Below are positions 35,991-46,990 of a stretch of 64,000 nucleotides of DNA, one piece after another. Position numbers and translations under genes: made by a program. Numbering within the stretch: position 1 is the first letter of the stretch; each line of letters begins with the position of its first letter. Source of the stretch: Paragonimus skrjabini miyazakii (taxonomy: Eukaryota; Platyhelminthes; Trematoda; Plagiorchiida; Troglotrematidae); assembly GCA_014338405.1 (NCBI GenBank), contig JTDE01000299.1, forward strand, positions 115,385-179,384, given 5' to 3'. The notes under the pieces were generated by a model that saw nothing but the letters and a program-made list of their open reading frames with translations, had not been told where the DNA came from and did not search any database.

Positions 35991-38059
35991 CTATGAGAAG
36001 CCATTCACCGATAGAATTGGTCGCATTGATGTTCCAGTTTGTGCAGTTTTTTCAAACCATACATTTGTTTAGTATGTTTCCCAACTGGCCTGGTTATCTT
36101 GTATTCGCTCACAGTGCCAAAACCATTGGGTAAAGGAACTTATAGTCTTCTACACAGCAAATTTTCAAATAACTGAACGTTCTCTATTTGGTTATCGTGT
36201 GTAAGTTTCCTAGTTTTAAACAGTACGTTTTCTATCGGTTACCAAACACTTGCCCCCATCACCCCATGTCTTCTATCGGGTTATAATAATATACTACTTG
36301 TGCTGGTTCTAAGTTGTTTGGGGGTGTAATTGTACACACTCGTCAAACATCACTGTTGACGTATAGAAACGTTGTAAAATCATAAGCTATATTCACATAA
36401 GTGTTTTGCAGATAGCGCGTTTGCCAAATAAAACGTAGCTCACTGTAACCAACTAAACATATAGATCATAGTTTCTAAGAATGAGAAACATTATTCTCTG
36501 AAAGACAATGTAAAAATTTAGGAAGTACAGTGAGAAACTGACCAGATGGGGAGGGCACGGATTGATATATCAAATTTTTGAGTAGCAGGATCTAAAACTT
36601 ATTATTGATGACTTTCAACGCTTTACTAATGAGCTTGTATGGTTTCACCAAGCCAAACCACAGCATTAATCTTTGAATATTCAATAACCTTGTGATGTAC
36701 TTTAGGTGATATGTTGTTATCAATAGTCGCACGAAAAGTGTGAGTTGAGGAAACGATGTGGTTGCAATTTTTACACCTAAAATGGTAATAATGTCACATT
36801 TAAGTAACCGAGGGTGGGCAATAAATTGAAAACGCTTGGTAGTCACTGATATAGATCTTCAAAGTTCAGGAATTTCACAAGACAATGCAGTGGAATTTGG
36901 AAACTTAACTTCAAAGCCTAAGCGTTCGATTGCAACATGATTAACTCCAAGAAATATAGACTGTATACCAACTTGATACGATCGATTAAAAAACTTGATA
37001 GCCAAGAATATATCCCAAATAATCGACTTCAGTTTGTTGCTCTGGGGTTCATTGTCTTTTCGTTAGTTCGTGGCAGAATATACTTAGATAGATGCAGCAG
37101 ACTACTGATAATTACTCATACCCAAGGAACGACTATCGTGATGTCTACACATATTGCTTGAGTTTGTATTGATATGTCTCTTTCTAGTTAAAAAAACTAC
37201 CTATTGAGCAGTTGAGAGCCCTATACGGTTAATGTCTGCCTAAACTAGATGAACATAAAAATTGTAGTTTAAATTTAAACTTGTTATGATGGACTGGGAA
37301 AATAAACTGAACCGAAGGAGGAATGTAATATTAAGCTGCTTACATCAAGAGTTATTATGGCTTCACTTGTGTTTTTTCTATATTTCTAGAACTGTACTGT
37401 TTTATTGAGTGGCAAATTGTAAACGGCACCGAAACGTCTTAGTGAGCAGCTCCTAACTGCTTAGACTGCAACCGGTCACACGAACTTGCATTGTCCTATA
37501 TCTTTGTGAAAACAATTCCCTCAAACAGTCCAACAGTTCTGTCAACCACCTAGCTAGATTATAATCTGCTCAGTTAATCATATTAAGGACTGGGTGCGCT
37601 AGCAGCCTAATTTTGTAAGTTTCAGATAAATGATACAATATAGGACTGGTGATTCACTGCGATCATACTCCTTCCTGTGCTGCAGATCCCATGTTTGCTT
37701 CAGTTCAGTAAATCAGCTTTTTCCATTGCCTTGGTTCCACAATTTTCATTGAGTTTTTGTTGGTTGTATGAGTCGACGACATTTGGTCTATCTTTTGAAT
37801 ACAATACGTGCAAGTCAGCCCCCCTTCCCTTTTTGTCAGTCCTACTAACAGCACATCTTTAGACATTCAGAATTATTTTAGCTATTCCAAACTGTTATTT
37901 TTTCAATACAGTCTTTTCTAATTTCATAATTTACCGATTGATAACAAAATGTACACAGAACACTTTCGAACTTTCTAAATATAGCGAGGATATCAGTGTC
38001 ATATGTAGGTTACCGTGTCTGTCAGTCACTAAGTGTGGCTCGTTTGAAAAGGAACTTAC
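35991..38059. other. Non-coding stretch, no gene recognised
   Basis: Short ORFs only, none with motifs. If the flanking candidate exons are real, this could be intron of a minus-strand gene. Confidence 0.35.
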
Positions 38060-38194
38060 GTACAGAACAGTGAATATCAACTGTAGATAGCTTTGAACCG
38101 GCACTTTTCCTTGCCGTTTCACAACCATACGTCTCGCGTTCGAGTAAGTGTCGGTTATCTCTACAAAATGTTCTGAGTTTCGGTTGAATCGCAT
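38060..38194 (-). CDS. Candidate internal exon, function unknown
   Basis: On the minus strand CTTGCTATTGCAG (acceptor) precedes a 135-nt segment that ends before GTAAGT (donor at 38059-38054). The length is divisible by three. In phase 0 it reads RFNRNSEHFVEITDTYSNAR then VQSYLQLIFTVLY. A second frame is also open throughout (reading RDNRHLLERETYGCETARKS), so the correct frame is ambiguous. Both splice sites fit the consensus well, which is the main support. No family recognised. Confidence 0.4.
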
Positions 38195-40639
38195 CTGCAA
38201 TAGCAAGTAACTCGTTACCTGTAACTTCAACTAGTGACTGAGATGTGATATTGATCCGAGGAACCGTCTTTTCTGACCAGTGCAAACCTTAATTTCATTC
38301 TTCATTTTACTTTGTGCAGGTTAGTTGACGGATACCAAAATAACACTGTCTTCACTCCGCAACACCCGTTTAAGAGTTTAGGTTGCATATTGTAGCGAAA
38401 AGTCGTTCAATAAAACAATATCGATGTTGCCAAACTCGCATGTTCCCACGCCACGCGTGCGCTCGCGTTTATGTAGCGGAATTCCGGCCAACAACGCAGC
38501 AATGGTTTTCACTTAAATGTCATACGTACTTCTGCCTGGTTTTGTGAGTGGGGCCGACACTTTCTGTTGTGGATTTTTGCGTTCCATTTCTCGCCCAGTG
38601 GCCTAATTTCGTTGGGTGACGACTCGTTCGGTCACACGTTTTGTCCACAGTTCATCCGCCTAGGACTTTGGCTATATCTAGTCACCGCGCCGAGATACTT
38701 CACCGAGCGTTGGGATACTCGCACCTCCGACTTTGTCACCCATCATAATGTCACAGCTGAGAAGGCTGACCACATTCATAACAAATAACTACCCTCAGAT
38801 TTTGTCTCACTGATAAAACAGCTGGCCAAGGAAGCTGAAACAACGGTTCTGATAGCTAAATTCTTGATTCATATAAGCCAGTCCGATCGACCGGTTAGAT
38901 TGCCAAGACACCTCAGAAAAACAAAGACCAGTTGACCAGCGTGTAACCGAGTGACCAGAGCAGAAAATTGAGTACCCTGAACCTGAGTTATCAAACCCAC
39001 CCCCCTAACTCTATTCGTTCTGAAAAAATGTTCTCTTAAAATTTACTCAGTAAAATCTGTAAGCTGTCTGTCTCAGTGCTGTGATAACATTCTACTATTC
39101 CTACCTCGGCACTGCATCCTACACTGTTGAATGCTGAAAACTGTATTGTCGTCCGCAGTTGTCAAGTTTTTATGGGTAACACAACATTTATTCAGACCTT
39201 TCGTTTAGTCCTCTAACTGCTGACTATCCCATCGGTTCACATCCGATGTACCAGAGGTTGGAATCGGCAGACAGATGCCCCAGCAGCATCCTCTTCGCCA
39301 TCATCAAGTTTGTGCACATCAGCCATGTAGTCCCCACTCATTGACACATCCCACCGGTGAAATTAGGATCATCGTGTGACCCAACTGTCACTGCGCTCGT
39401 CGCCTGGATTGCCAACCTAGAGCACGACAGCGGCTTAGTCGCTGTCACACTGTCACAATTCTGCCAGAGTAGCCGATCCAGGCCATAGCAGTCAATAGCA
39501 CTTTTTCCCACGATAGCCACCAGAGGATCCTAGGCCTAAGGTATCGACCAAGATCATCTGTGTTCTTTCTGCGTTACACTCTGGTCGCAATGGTGAACGG
39601 TCGTTAGACTATTGCGCCGTCCACATGGACATGTTTTCAGCATGTTTCAGGCAAGCGTTGTCTGAGACATACGTCCGAGACGGGCTGTAGATTAGGGAGC
39701 AGCGACGAGGTTAAAATTGCATTTGATATGCTGTATGCCATATAAGATGTAAGATAAGAATGGAAGTATCCTCGTTTTAATTCAGTGTAAATGATCTGAA
39801 AATGTGTCTACAAATCGTTTGGCATCAGGTCAAACTTGTTTTGTGCCGCTTCCGTCGTTCAGGCTCCTTGTCTGATCACCAAGGTTTCTGTCCGACCGTG
39901 TCACCTCTAGGGATGCATCATACGTTGGTACAAGCCACAAACAAATGTCACTAGGATGGACTCAGTAGTTTTTATCAAATGATGAAATTTGTATGATACA
40001 AGATACAACCAATTGAGAAAGACAACTTGACAACAAGGTATTTTCATCAGGAAGCATATCGAGTTCGATTATTTCGTCAAATAGGAAAAATTTTCTAATA
40101 CACCTCGCTATCCAGCTGATAATAAATGCTATATATATTGGTTTACCTAACATTAAAATCGATTCAGGTTGCTTGATAGCATGGACAGCTGCTTACATTG
40201 TTGAACAAAAATGACCATGAACAGGTGAAACCGTTCAGGTGGTGCAAACCGGACATGACGGTCAAATGAGTCTAGCCGTCCATCTGATGTAATTGTACCC
40301 TCGGGCAACTCTTTCTGAATACACGAGGGAAAAACGAGCAAACGTGAAGCGGTTCGTTTCGATGTTACCCACGGTAAGTGTGACGCGTAACTGTGAGTTG
40401 TGTGGCGTTCAATAGGAGAAAGACTAATGGGTACTACGCAAAAGACACCTGAGTTGTCGATAGCGACAAGCGAGTGCACTTACGCAAATGTGGAGTTTGG
40501 TAAGCAAATCAATATCTATAGTCGCCAGCAAACCACTCATATGCTTGAGACGTGTGTAGTTATAAGTGAGTCTGTTTTCGAACTGTACGACTATGATTAA
40601 ACGACGAAACTTCCTTGAAAAGTTAAGGAAACCATTGCT
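38195..40639. other. Mostly non-coding stretch
   Basis: No gene called. A minus-strand open frame (40479-40153; reading PEGTITSDGRLDSFDRHVRF) is protein-like but sits next to a Penelope remnant and may be part of its 3' region. Nothing else recognised. Confidence 0.35.
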
Positions 40640-41965
40640 GGTTTGAAACACTGGATTCCTTTTAACAACTTTGTCAGAACAAAAGGAATATACAAATTGC
40701 GGTTCGTTGACATTTCGTTTACTCTTGTCATTTACAAGAGTAAAACATGCGAATTTTATAGAACAAATAAACAGAGGCAAGCAGGGCATAGACACGCATA
40801 CAACCACATATTACGTCATCAAAATCACAGCGACCCAATGGGTTGTTTCAACCACTTTTGCACAAACAATGTCGACTGGTGTGTTCCGGTCTACTCAGCT
40901 TCGCTAAAGGCCAGTAGCTTTATGTTCTGTTCGCGGAAAAATCTTTCCAGTGAGCTAAGTGGGTAAACTTGGTGTCCTGTTGTCTTGAGGTGTCTAGTAA
41001 TTGATGATACGGGATTTTGAGCAACTGATTTACCGATTTGTGTTTGCTGTCAAAAGTTGCTTTAGTTAGATCGGGACATGTTCTGCTACCCATTGAGATA
41101 GCTGTCGACTTGCTCTGACTATGTATACATCACTGAAAATCATTGTAGGTGAAATGGCAGACATCGTAGGAAACAGAATAGTTAGACCAACTGCGTTTGC
41201 GTTTATGTAAAACTGATCCTTTGATGACTTGAACCAATCGCAATTGGGCAGCCGCACACTTACGAGGTAGGGTAAACTTCATTTTGTGTCTGATGACATT
41301 TGAAAGACTAACCCCGTTGAATTGGAGAAAGAAAACTATGTCCTTTTGCTGAGCCGTTGGAAGTGGCTCATTGTAATCGCTTATCATGTTGTGGGTTTCT
41401 ATAAATTCTTCAGGATATCTATTTGTCAGTACTGTTTTCGTTAGTATTTTCCCTTCTGCCTGAAGCTTATCAGGGATTCAAGTACGACTGGCTCTGTGAA
41501 ATAGGATCTTGACCAAACCAGGCTTATACGCTATCAGGGATAAACTAGAACATTGAAGATATTACTCCCAATATTGCTTTGCCTTAGACAGATCGCCGTA
41601 ATGTCCCACCCTCACACTTGGTAATCAATACATATAGAAAAAAACCAAACTGCCGTTTGATTCAATTTCATGAGACAAGTATAGGTTTGTGCGAATAGAG
41701 TTAAGAAAGTTGAAAAATAAATCAACACTATTAGTATTGATATTTTTTTTAAAAACACAATATCTTCAACATACCGTTTGTTCAAATAAGGCTTTAGTAG
41801 TACTCTCCGAGACTTTTTGTTCGGTCACACCCAAAAAAGATATCAATTAATGCTAGACCTAGTGTTGTGATACAAGAACGCGGATGGCGCAAAGGTTATT
41901 TATTCGACCAAGCAGTACAAGGGTTAAGCATTGAAACAAAACCTGAAACAAAACCACTCATTTGC
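40640..41965 (-). pseudogene. Decayed Penelope-like element, RT to GIY-YIG tail (family 3)
   Basis: The minus strand, read with frame changes, retains an ordered series of PLE motifs. These are TLGLALIDIFFGC (motif B, about 41910), KRYVEDIVF (motif C, about 41785), NFLNSIRTNLYLSHEIE, YKPGLVKILFHRAS (thumb, about 41510), LTNRYPEEFIETH (connector, about 41425), VFFLQFNGVSL (about 41330), then SSITRHLKTTGHQVYPLSSL and LLAFSEAE (C-terminal tail, 40830-41010). Motif C has E in place of the first catalytic D. Stops and frameshifts are frequent, and the region that should hold the GIY-YIG core (about 41065-41010) is very short, so it may be deleted. Its 3' part matches the 9.3-9.9 kb fragment. It is clearly dead. 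Confidence 0.75.
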
Positions 41966-43340
41966 ACGCGGTATTCAGCCTCAAACCGTCTCAGCTGCCG
42001 CAGACGTCAATGCTCAGTTCCATTAAGTAGCAAGAACTCCTATGGGTGATACTGCACTCTGATTTTCCTTCCTGCACTTTTCCTGCGGCTTGTACCATGT
42101 CAAAATATATGCTCCGATCCTACTACTGAATAGCAGTTGTATGAGTAGTATGTTACGGTCGCTCAACTCCACTGCACCAGTTGGGCTACCCATTACTGAT
42201 TAACATCACCCAGTATAAATGCGGTGACTGCCTTATTGAGTTCACTCCAAAGAGGAAAATGATTGGTCGGGCTTTAAAGTGAAAAGTTGTGAAAAAGCGC
42301 ATCACTCTACTCAGTGTTAATTTTGCATGCGATCTTCATTGGTGTGATGAATCTGGCTTCAGTAGTCTGTGTAACTTCAGGTATTTTATTATCATTCTAA
42401 ACTGACTATAATACATAACCATCAAGTGATTTTAACCTTACGATTACCCCGTTTGAGAATGATGTGGTACATGTATGGAGTTGTTGGGGTGAAGAGGTTT
42501 AACCATGAAACAAGTGAACAGATAAAACTGAGCAGAAACGTTGTCAGTCGAGGTGTGACTTCATATTATTTGGTTTCACTGAGGCAACTTGAAAACAACC
42601 CGTAATTCTCACCAACATACAACCCAAATTTTATCTAGTCTCTCAGGAAACAAGGTGTGTTCATCTTTCGCAATGTATCTTAATGTTCACTCTCAGACAG
42701 GATACTTCACGACCAGTTTCTTCCTTGTTTGAACTTATCAGGTAGGAACTGTCAAAAATCGACTGACTTAGAAACTGTATTTGCGTCCTATAAATTGAAA
42801 ACTCCTTAGGAATGACTGAACTTGAAAACCTTGTTGTCTTGCTTTGAAGGAAAGCAATTTTTTTCCCCTTGCTGTGACCCATAGAGCTAATTTTCACATG
42901 TTTGACGATGACCACAACATGTACACACAGATGGTCATCAACTTTTCATTCACGGTAATATTTCAACCGGGTTACTGACATTTCTTTTCATCTATTTAGT
43001 TGATTGCCGAAAGCAAACGTGATGTCAACTAAGCGGTCATGCGAACTGATTATACGTAGGGAGCGGTCAGTGAGTCAGACTATTCGGGTTCATCGATTCA
43101 GTCAGAAGTAAATGACTTCGGTAACAGTACGAAATAGTTCTCTAATCCTCAAATTGCATCGTGGTAGGTATAATGAATGCTGCCATTTCTGTCGCGTGAG
43201 ACTATAGGAAAGGGGTCATTCGAATGCATTCTTATTAGCAATCCCACATTTTAGGTCTGATCTAATACCTTATCTGTATGATCATTTGAGACTTGAGAAA
43301 CAGGACATTGGCGCATATGATGCACAGAAGAAAACTATTA
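41966..43340. other. Non-coding stretch, no gene recognised
   Basis: It may contain more decayed 5' sequence of the family 3 element near 41966-42060. Otherwise short ORFs only. Confidence 0.35.
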
Positions 43341-43347
43341 CGAATAT
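43341..43347. repeat. Target-site duplication of the PLE (3' side)
   Basis: CGAATAT here recurs at 46435-46441, immediately outside the other end of the element. A 7-bp direct repeat at both boundaries is the expected footprint of staggered target cutting. Confidence 0.65.
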
Positions 43348-43774
43348 GGTTAAAAATCCCCAGGGTAGTCATCAGAAAACAACAGTGTAGCGAACAACCT
43401 CGTTTTCGGTTATTCATCATCAGGCTAATTACATAACAATTTATATGAAACAGAGTTGTCAAGGCGAAACGGACAAAAACAAGTAGCTAGTTTGGGTGAG
43501 GTCAGACACGTCATCGGCACACACGGAAACAACGTTTTGGTACGATTACGTCACCATTATGACGCCACTGGAACCATGACGGTTTGATCGGTCATGGTGT
43601 GGGTGGTTGACCATGGCAACTTCAACGCCTGAACAAAGCGCTTTTGTGCGCACAAAGGTGGATTTCTTAATCGAATTCCAATCGCTTCGGCCGTGGCTAA
43701 AATTCGGCATCTTACAGCTTTTGAGTGACTGGCGTTGACTCGGTAAATCGGACGGAAACAGGAGTCCAGGTTGA
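43348..43774 (-). repeat. 3' pLTR of the Penelope-like element
   Basis: 427 bp, identical to 46008-46434 except at 43373, 43418 and 43766. On the minus strand it contains the last 73 or so codons of the RT-endonuclease frame, its stop codon (43557) and the whole 3' UTR. A CTGATGATG segment is present but does not fold convincingly as a hammerhead. Confidence 0.9.
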
Positions 43775-46077
43775 CAGTATGATGTGTATCAACGAGGTGT
43801 GAAACAATCGCGCTCGTAATTGTCTTGGTGACTCCACTGCTGACCCTGGCTGGATGGTGCTCACGGATACGTTCAGATAAACGCCTGGTCGTGCGACCCA
43901 CGTAACTAGTTCCACAGGAACAAGTAAATGAGTATACACAAAAAGAAGCCGCAGAAACGGGCATTTTATCCTTTAACCGTAAACACAAAGCTGGAGTCGA
44001 GTTGAAACAGACGCGTAATTTTGCAGCATAAAATGTTCTATTGATGACAGTCTCAAGTCTCCTAGTGATTGTCTCGGCAAGCGTATCCCCTTTGAATGGT
44101 AATGAGATGAATACTGCTTTCTTTTCCACTAGATTCATCTTATCCTGTTTCTCACGACGCTGCATAGTCTTGTCTACAAACGCTCTGGATAGCCATTTTG
44201 TAAGAACAGTGCGCGTAGAAACGATAGTTCATCGGAGACTGTATCCTGTGTACATATTCTCATGGCTCTATTGGTCAAGCAGTTTAAGAGATTCCTTTTC
44301 TGTCTTAGAAGAACAAAGCTGCTGAAATGGATATACTGCCCATTCCAGGTTTCTTTCCTATAGATTTTACGTTGAACGGATCCATCAGCACGTCGCCGGA
44401 TGAGTACGTCCAGGAAGGCTAGTTGATCGTTACGTTCAGCTTCTACTGTAAATGTCGCGTTTGTGTGGGCAGAGTTGAAACTGGATAAGATATCTGCTGG
44501 GTTAGCATTTTCGCTAACTATACATATGATGTCATCCACGTATCGTTTATAAACGCTAAATCCACTGATGGCTTCTTCTAACTGGTCGTTCTCAAGCTTC
44601 GCCATGAAGACGTCTGCAAACAACGGTCCCAATGGGGATCCCATCGCCACGCCATCTGTTTGTCGATAAAGTTCCCCATTGAATTTAAACTGTATGTTAT
44701 GAGTACAGAAGTACAATAACTGTTTTAGTTCTAGTGAGGGTATATGGACATCTATGTTGTTAATCACAATATAATCACACAAGTAATCTATCGTCTCCTT
44801 CAGTGAAACATTTGTAAATAAGGATGATACGTCCAGAGAAAGCATTTATTGTCCGGTTAGGTTTAACCCGCTGATTGTGTTGATGAATTCAAAGGAGTCT
44901 CGTTGGCTATGCTTTGATAACTTCTGCCTGACGGATTCAAGGAGATGCGATAACCATTTAGCCAGCGAGTGGTAAGGTGAGTTGCACATGTCTAAAATAG
45001 GTCGAAGAGGTATACCAACTTTGTGAACTTTCGGCAATCCGTAAAGCCTGGGAATTGTGGTTCCAATGGGTCGAATACGTTCGAAAGTTGGAGAGTCAAT
45101 TGTCCCGTTTTGTTTCATAGAACGTAGTATTTTCGACAAAGCCTTCTCTATTTGAGGGGTTTTGTCCTTCTCATTCTCCACCTTCTCGAATTTAGTCTGG
45201 TCACCTAGTATTGTCTGCATTTTTTCCAGGTAATCTATCTTTTTGAGCAGAACTACTCCAGCACCTTTATCCGGCTTGGAGAGAATAATGCTTTCATTTT
45301 TCCTCAGACTTTCGGCTGCTAAGATATGTTCCTGCGTTAACAAATGTTTCAAGTTTGGGTTACTCTGCTGATATTGGTAACATGAGTTAACAAGCGTCGA
45401 CTTCAATCGTTCAACATCTAGCGGAGATGACGGCTTAAGGTCAGACAACTGAGAAAACAGGTTCTCGAACTGTACTTCCAAATCCAACTGCCTAGTTTTT
45501 CCTTTTGGACAACAAAATTTAGGACCCAGTGACAATACTTCAATCAACTTTTTATCCAGATGCAATGAGGAAAAATTATGAACGTACCGTTCTGGGTTGG
45601 CTGGGAATTCAGTTAATGGTTTCATTGGACTGAGTTGTTTCTGCAGTGCGGTCTGCTTCTTTTCTAGTTGCTTTTCGACAATCAGACGGACGTAAGTTTT
45701 CAAGTCATCACGTTCTTCGGGCGTCAGCTGCTCCAGATGGTGTTCACATTTGGCCAGGTTCAACTCCAACTCTTCAAGTCTGTTTGAACAGTATCACGTT
45801 CGTTAAGTGTGTGTCGTTTTAGTGATATCATACTAACATTGATACGATTTCTCCTCAGGATTGTCCAGAAATGTCTCGGATATTCACCCGTTTCTGTACA
45901 TCTGTCCAGGAACCGAATTTCAGCCTTCACTTCTGTCAGTTTTGTGCTAAACTTTACAAACTTGTTAAGTCCACGAAGCACAGTTGGGTCTTTGGCAAGT
46001 TTGAGATGGTTAAAAATCCCCAGGGTAGTCATTAGAAAACAACAGTGTAGCGAACAACCTCGTTTTCGGTTATTCAT
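43557..46077 (-). pseudogene. Penelope-like reverse transcriptase / GIY-YIG endonuclease, three small lesions
   Basis: One long protein of about 840 residues spread over three frames. N-terminal part: LKLAKDPTVLRGLNKFVKFS, then LEELELNLAKCEHHL after a one-base loss near 45778. RT: KPDKGAGVVLLKK, RLYGLPKVHK, LRPILDM, an in-frame TAA (44848-44846), then LSLDVSSLFTNV (motif A), GVAMGSPLGPLFADVF (B), YKRYVDDIICI (C) and LAFLDVLIRRR. Connector NGYPER is followed by a one-base loss near 44179 in a T run. Then LPFKGDTLAETITRRLE and the GIY-YIG core CVYSFTCSC with SYVGRTTRRLSERIREH, and a stop at 43557. Catalytic aspartates of the RT are intact. It would copy element RNA at a nick made by its endonuclease. 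The likely ATG (46077) lies inside the 5' pLTR; a second in-frame ATG is at 46032. Confidence 0.92.
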
Positions 46078-46434
46078 TATCAGGCTAATTACATAACAAT
46101 TTATATGAAACAGAGTTGTCAAGGCGAAACGGACAAAAACAAGTAGCTAGTTTGGGTGAGGTCAGACACGTCATCGGCACACACGGAAACAACGTTTTGG
46201 TACGATTACGTCACCATTATGACGCCACTGGAACCATGACGGTTTGATCGGTCATGGTGTGGGTGGTTGACCATGGCAACTTCAACGCCTGAACAAAGCG
46301 CTTTTGTGCGCACAAAGGTGGATTTCTTAATCGAATTCCAATCGCTTCGGCCGTGGCTAAAATTCGGCATCTTACAGCTTTTGAGTGACTGGCGTTGACT
46401 CGGTAAATCGGACGGAAACAGGAGTGCAGGTTGA
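46008..46434 (-). repeat. 5' pLTR of the Penelope-like element
   Basis: Direct repeat of 43348-43774. It carries a fragment of the endonuclease frame (46434-46217, beginning near SCFRPIYRVNASHSK), then the 3' UTR sequence, and runs without a break into the N-terminal coding region. It presumably supplies the promoter and translation start for the body. Confidence 0.9.
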
Positions 46435-46441
46435 CGAATAT
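46435..46441. repeat. Target-site duplication of the PLE (5' side)
   Basis: CGAATAT, matching 43341-43347. One base of ambiguity exists because C is also the next base of the repeat in the other copy. Confidence 0.65.
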
Positions 46442-46682
46442 AGTTGACATGCGTCTATTTCGTAATTGCTGCCGTAATAAAAAAAGGACTTTCCAAAGTC
46501 ACTGTTATCAGGTTTGTCTACAATCCATGGACTACAGTGACAAGAATAGGATATTCATCCGCCATTAAAATTTCAATGAATAGGTTTCCACAAATCCACT
46601 TACCACGTATTATTTCAACCTTCGTTTCATTTGTGTCACCTATGAATAACGCGTTGACGTATCAATCAGTTCCGATAAAGAT

Positions 46683-46845
46683 GGGACCTAATTGTGAAAA
46701 AAACGGGCTTCGGCTGGATTCGAATTAGCGACAAAAACAGTATGCCCAAACGCGGCAAACGCCCTACCAGCTGAGCCACGAAGCCACGCCAGGAGCTCGG
46801 AAGTTTCAGATTTGGACTCTGTTACCCACCCGTCCATATGAGACC
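46683..46845 (-). mobile_element. tRNA-derived SINE, family A, copy 2 (minus)
   Basis: On the minus strand GGTGGGTAACAGAGTCCAAA leads to GTGGCTCAGCTGGTAGGGCG (A box, about 46785-46766) and ATTCGAATCCAGCC (B box, about 46722-46709). Spacing and boxes are tRNA-like, but no cloverleaf acceptor stem is apparent. It shares its leader with the plus-strand copy immediately following, in head-to-head orientation. Confidence 0.75.
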
Positions 46846-46990
46846 GATAAGGTGGGTAACACAGTGCAAATGTAAAAACTATGAGCTGCTGGAATGGTAC
46901 CGTAGCTTAGCTAGTAGGGCGCTTGCCGCGTCTGGGTATGTTGTTTTTTACTGTGGTTCAAACACAGTGGGTGAGTGATGGGTGTCTCAG
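46846..46990 (+). mobile_element. tRNA-derived SINE, family A, copy 3 (plus)
   Basis: GGTGGGTAACACAGTGCAAA leads to CGTAGCTTAGCTAGTAGGGC (A box, about 46905-46924) and GTGGTTCAAACACAG (B box, about 46955-46969). It mirrors the preceding minus-strand copy, so the pair forms an inverted repeat of about 300 bp centred near 46845. Confidence 0.75.

Larger units (their letters stand above)
43348..46434 (-). mobile_element. Nearly complete Penelope-like element with direct terminal repeats (family 1)
   Basis: Minus-strand element with a 5' pLTR (46008-46434), a body and a 3' pLTR (43348-43774). The two repeats are 427 bp and differ at three positions, so the insertion is recent. The repeats are 2660 bp apart, the monomer length. 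The 5' repeat is a truncated upstream unit joined directly to the start of the next one, as is typical of Penelope elements: it still encodes the last part of the endonuclease. The element is flanked by a 7-bp CGAATAT duplication. The coding region has only three lesions. Confidence 0.9.

Noticed and set aside
43346..43450. CTGATGATG...GAAAACG on the minus strand of the Penelope pLTR as a hammerhead ribozyme
   Set aside because: PLE terminal repeats are known to carry hammerheads, and CTGATGA and GAAA are present. However, the bases between them (TGAATAACC) cannot form stem II, and stem III needs an A-C mismatch. A covariance search could still change this.
46683..46990. Functional tRNA genes
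   Set aside because: A and B boxes are tRNA-like, but acceptor and anticodon stems do not pair, the copies are diverged from each other, and they share non-tRNA leader sequence, so they are SINEs.
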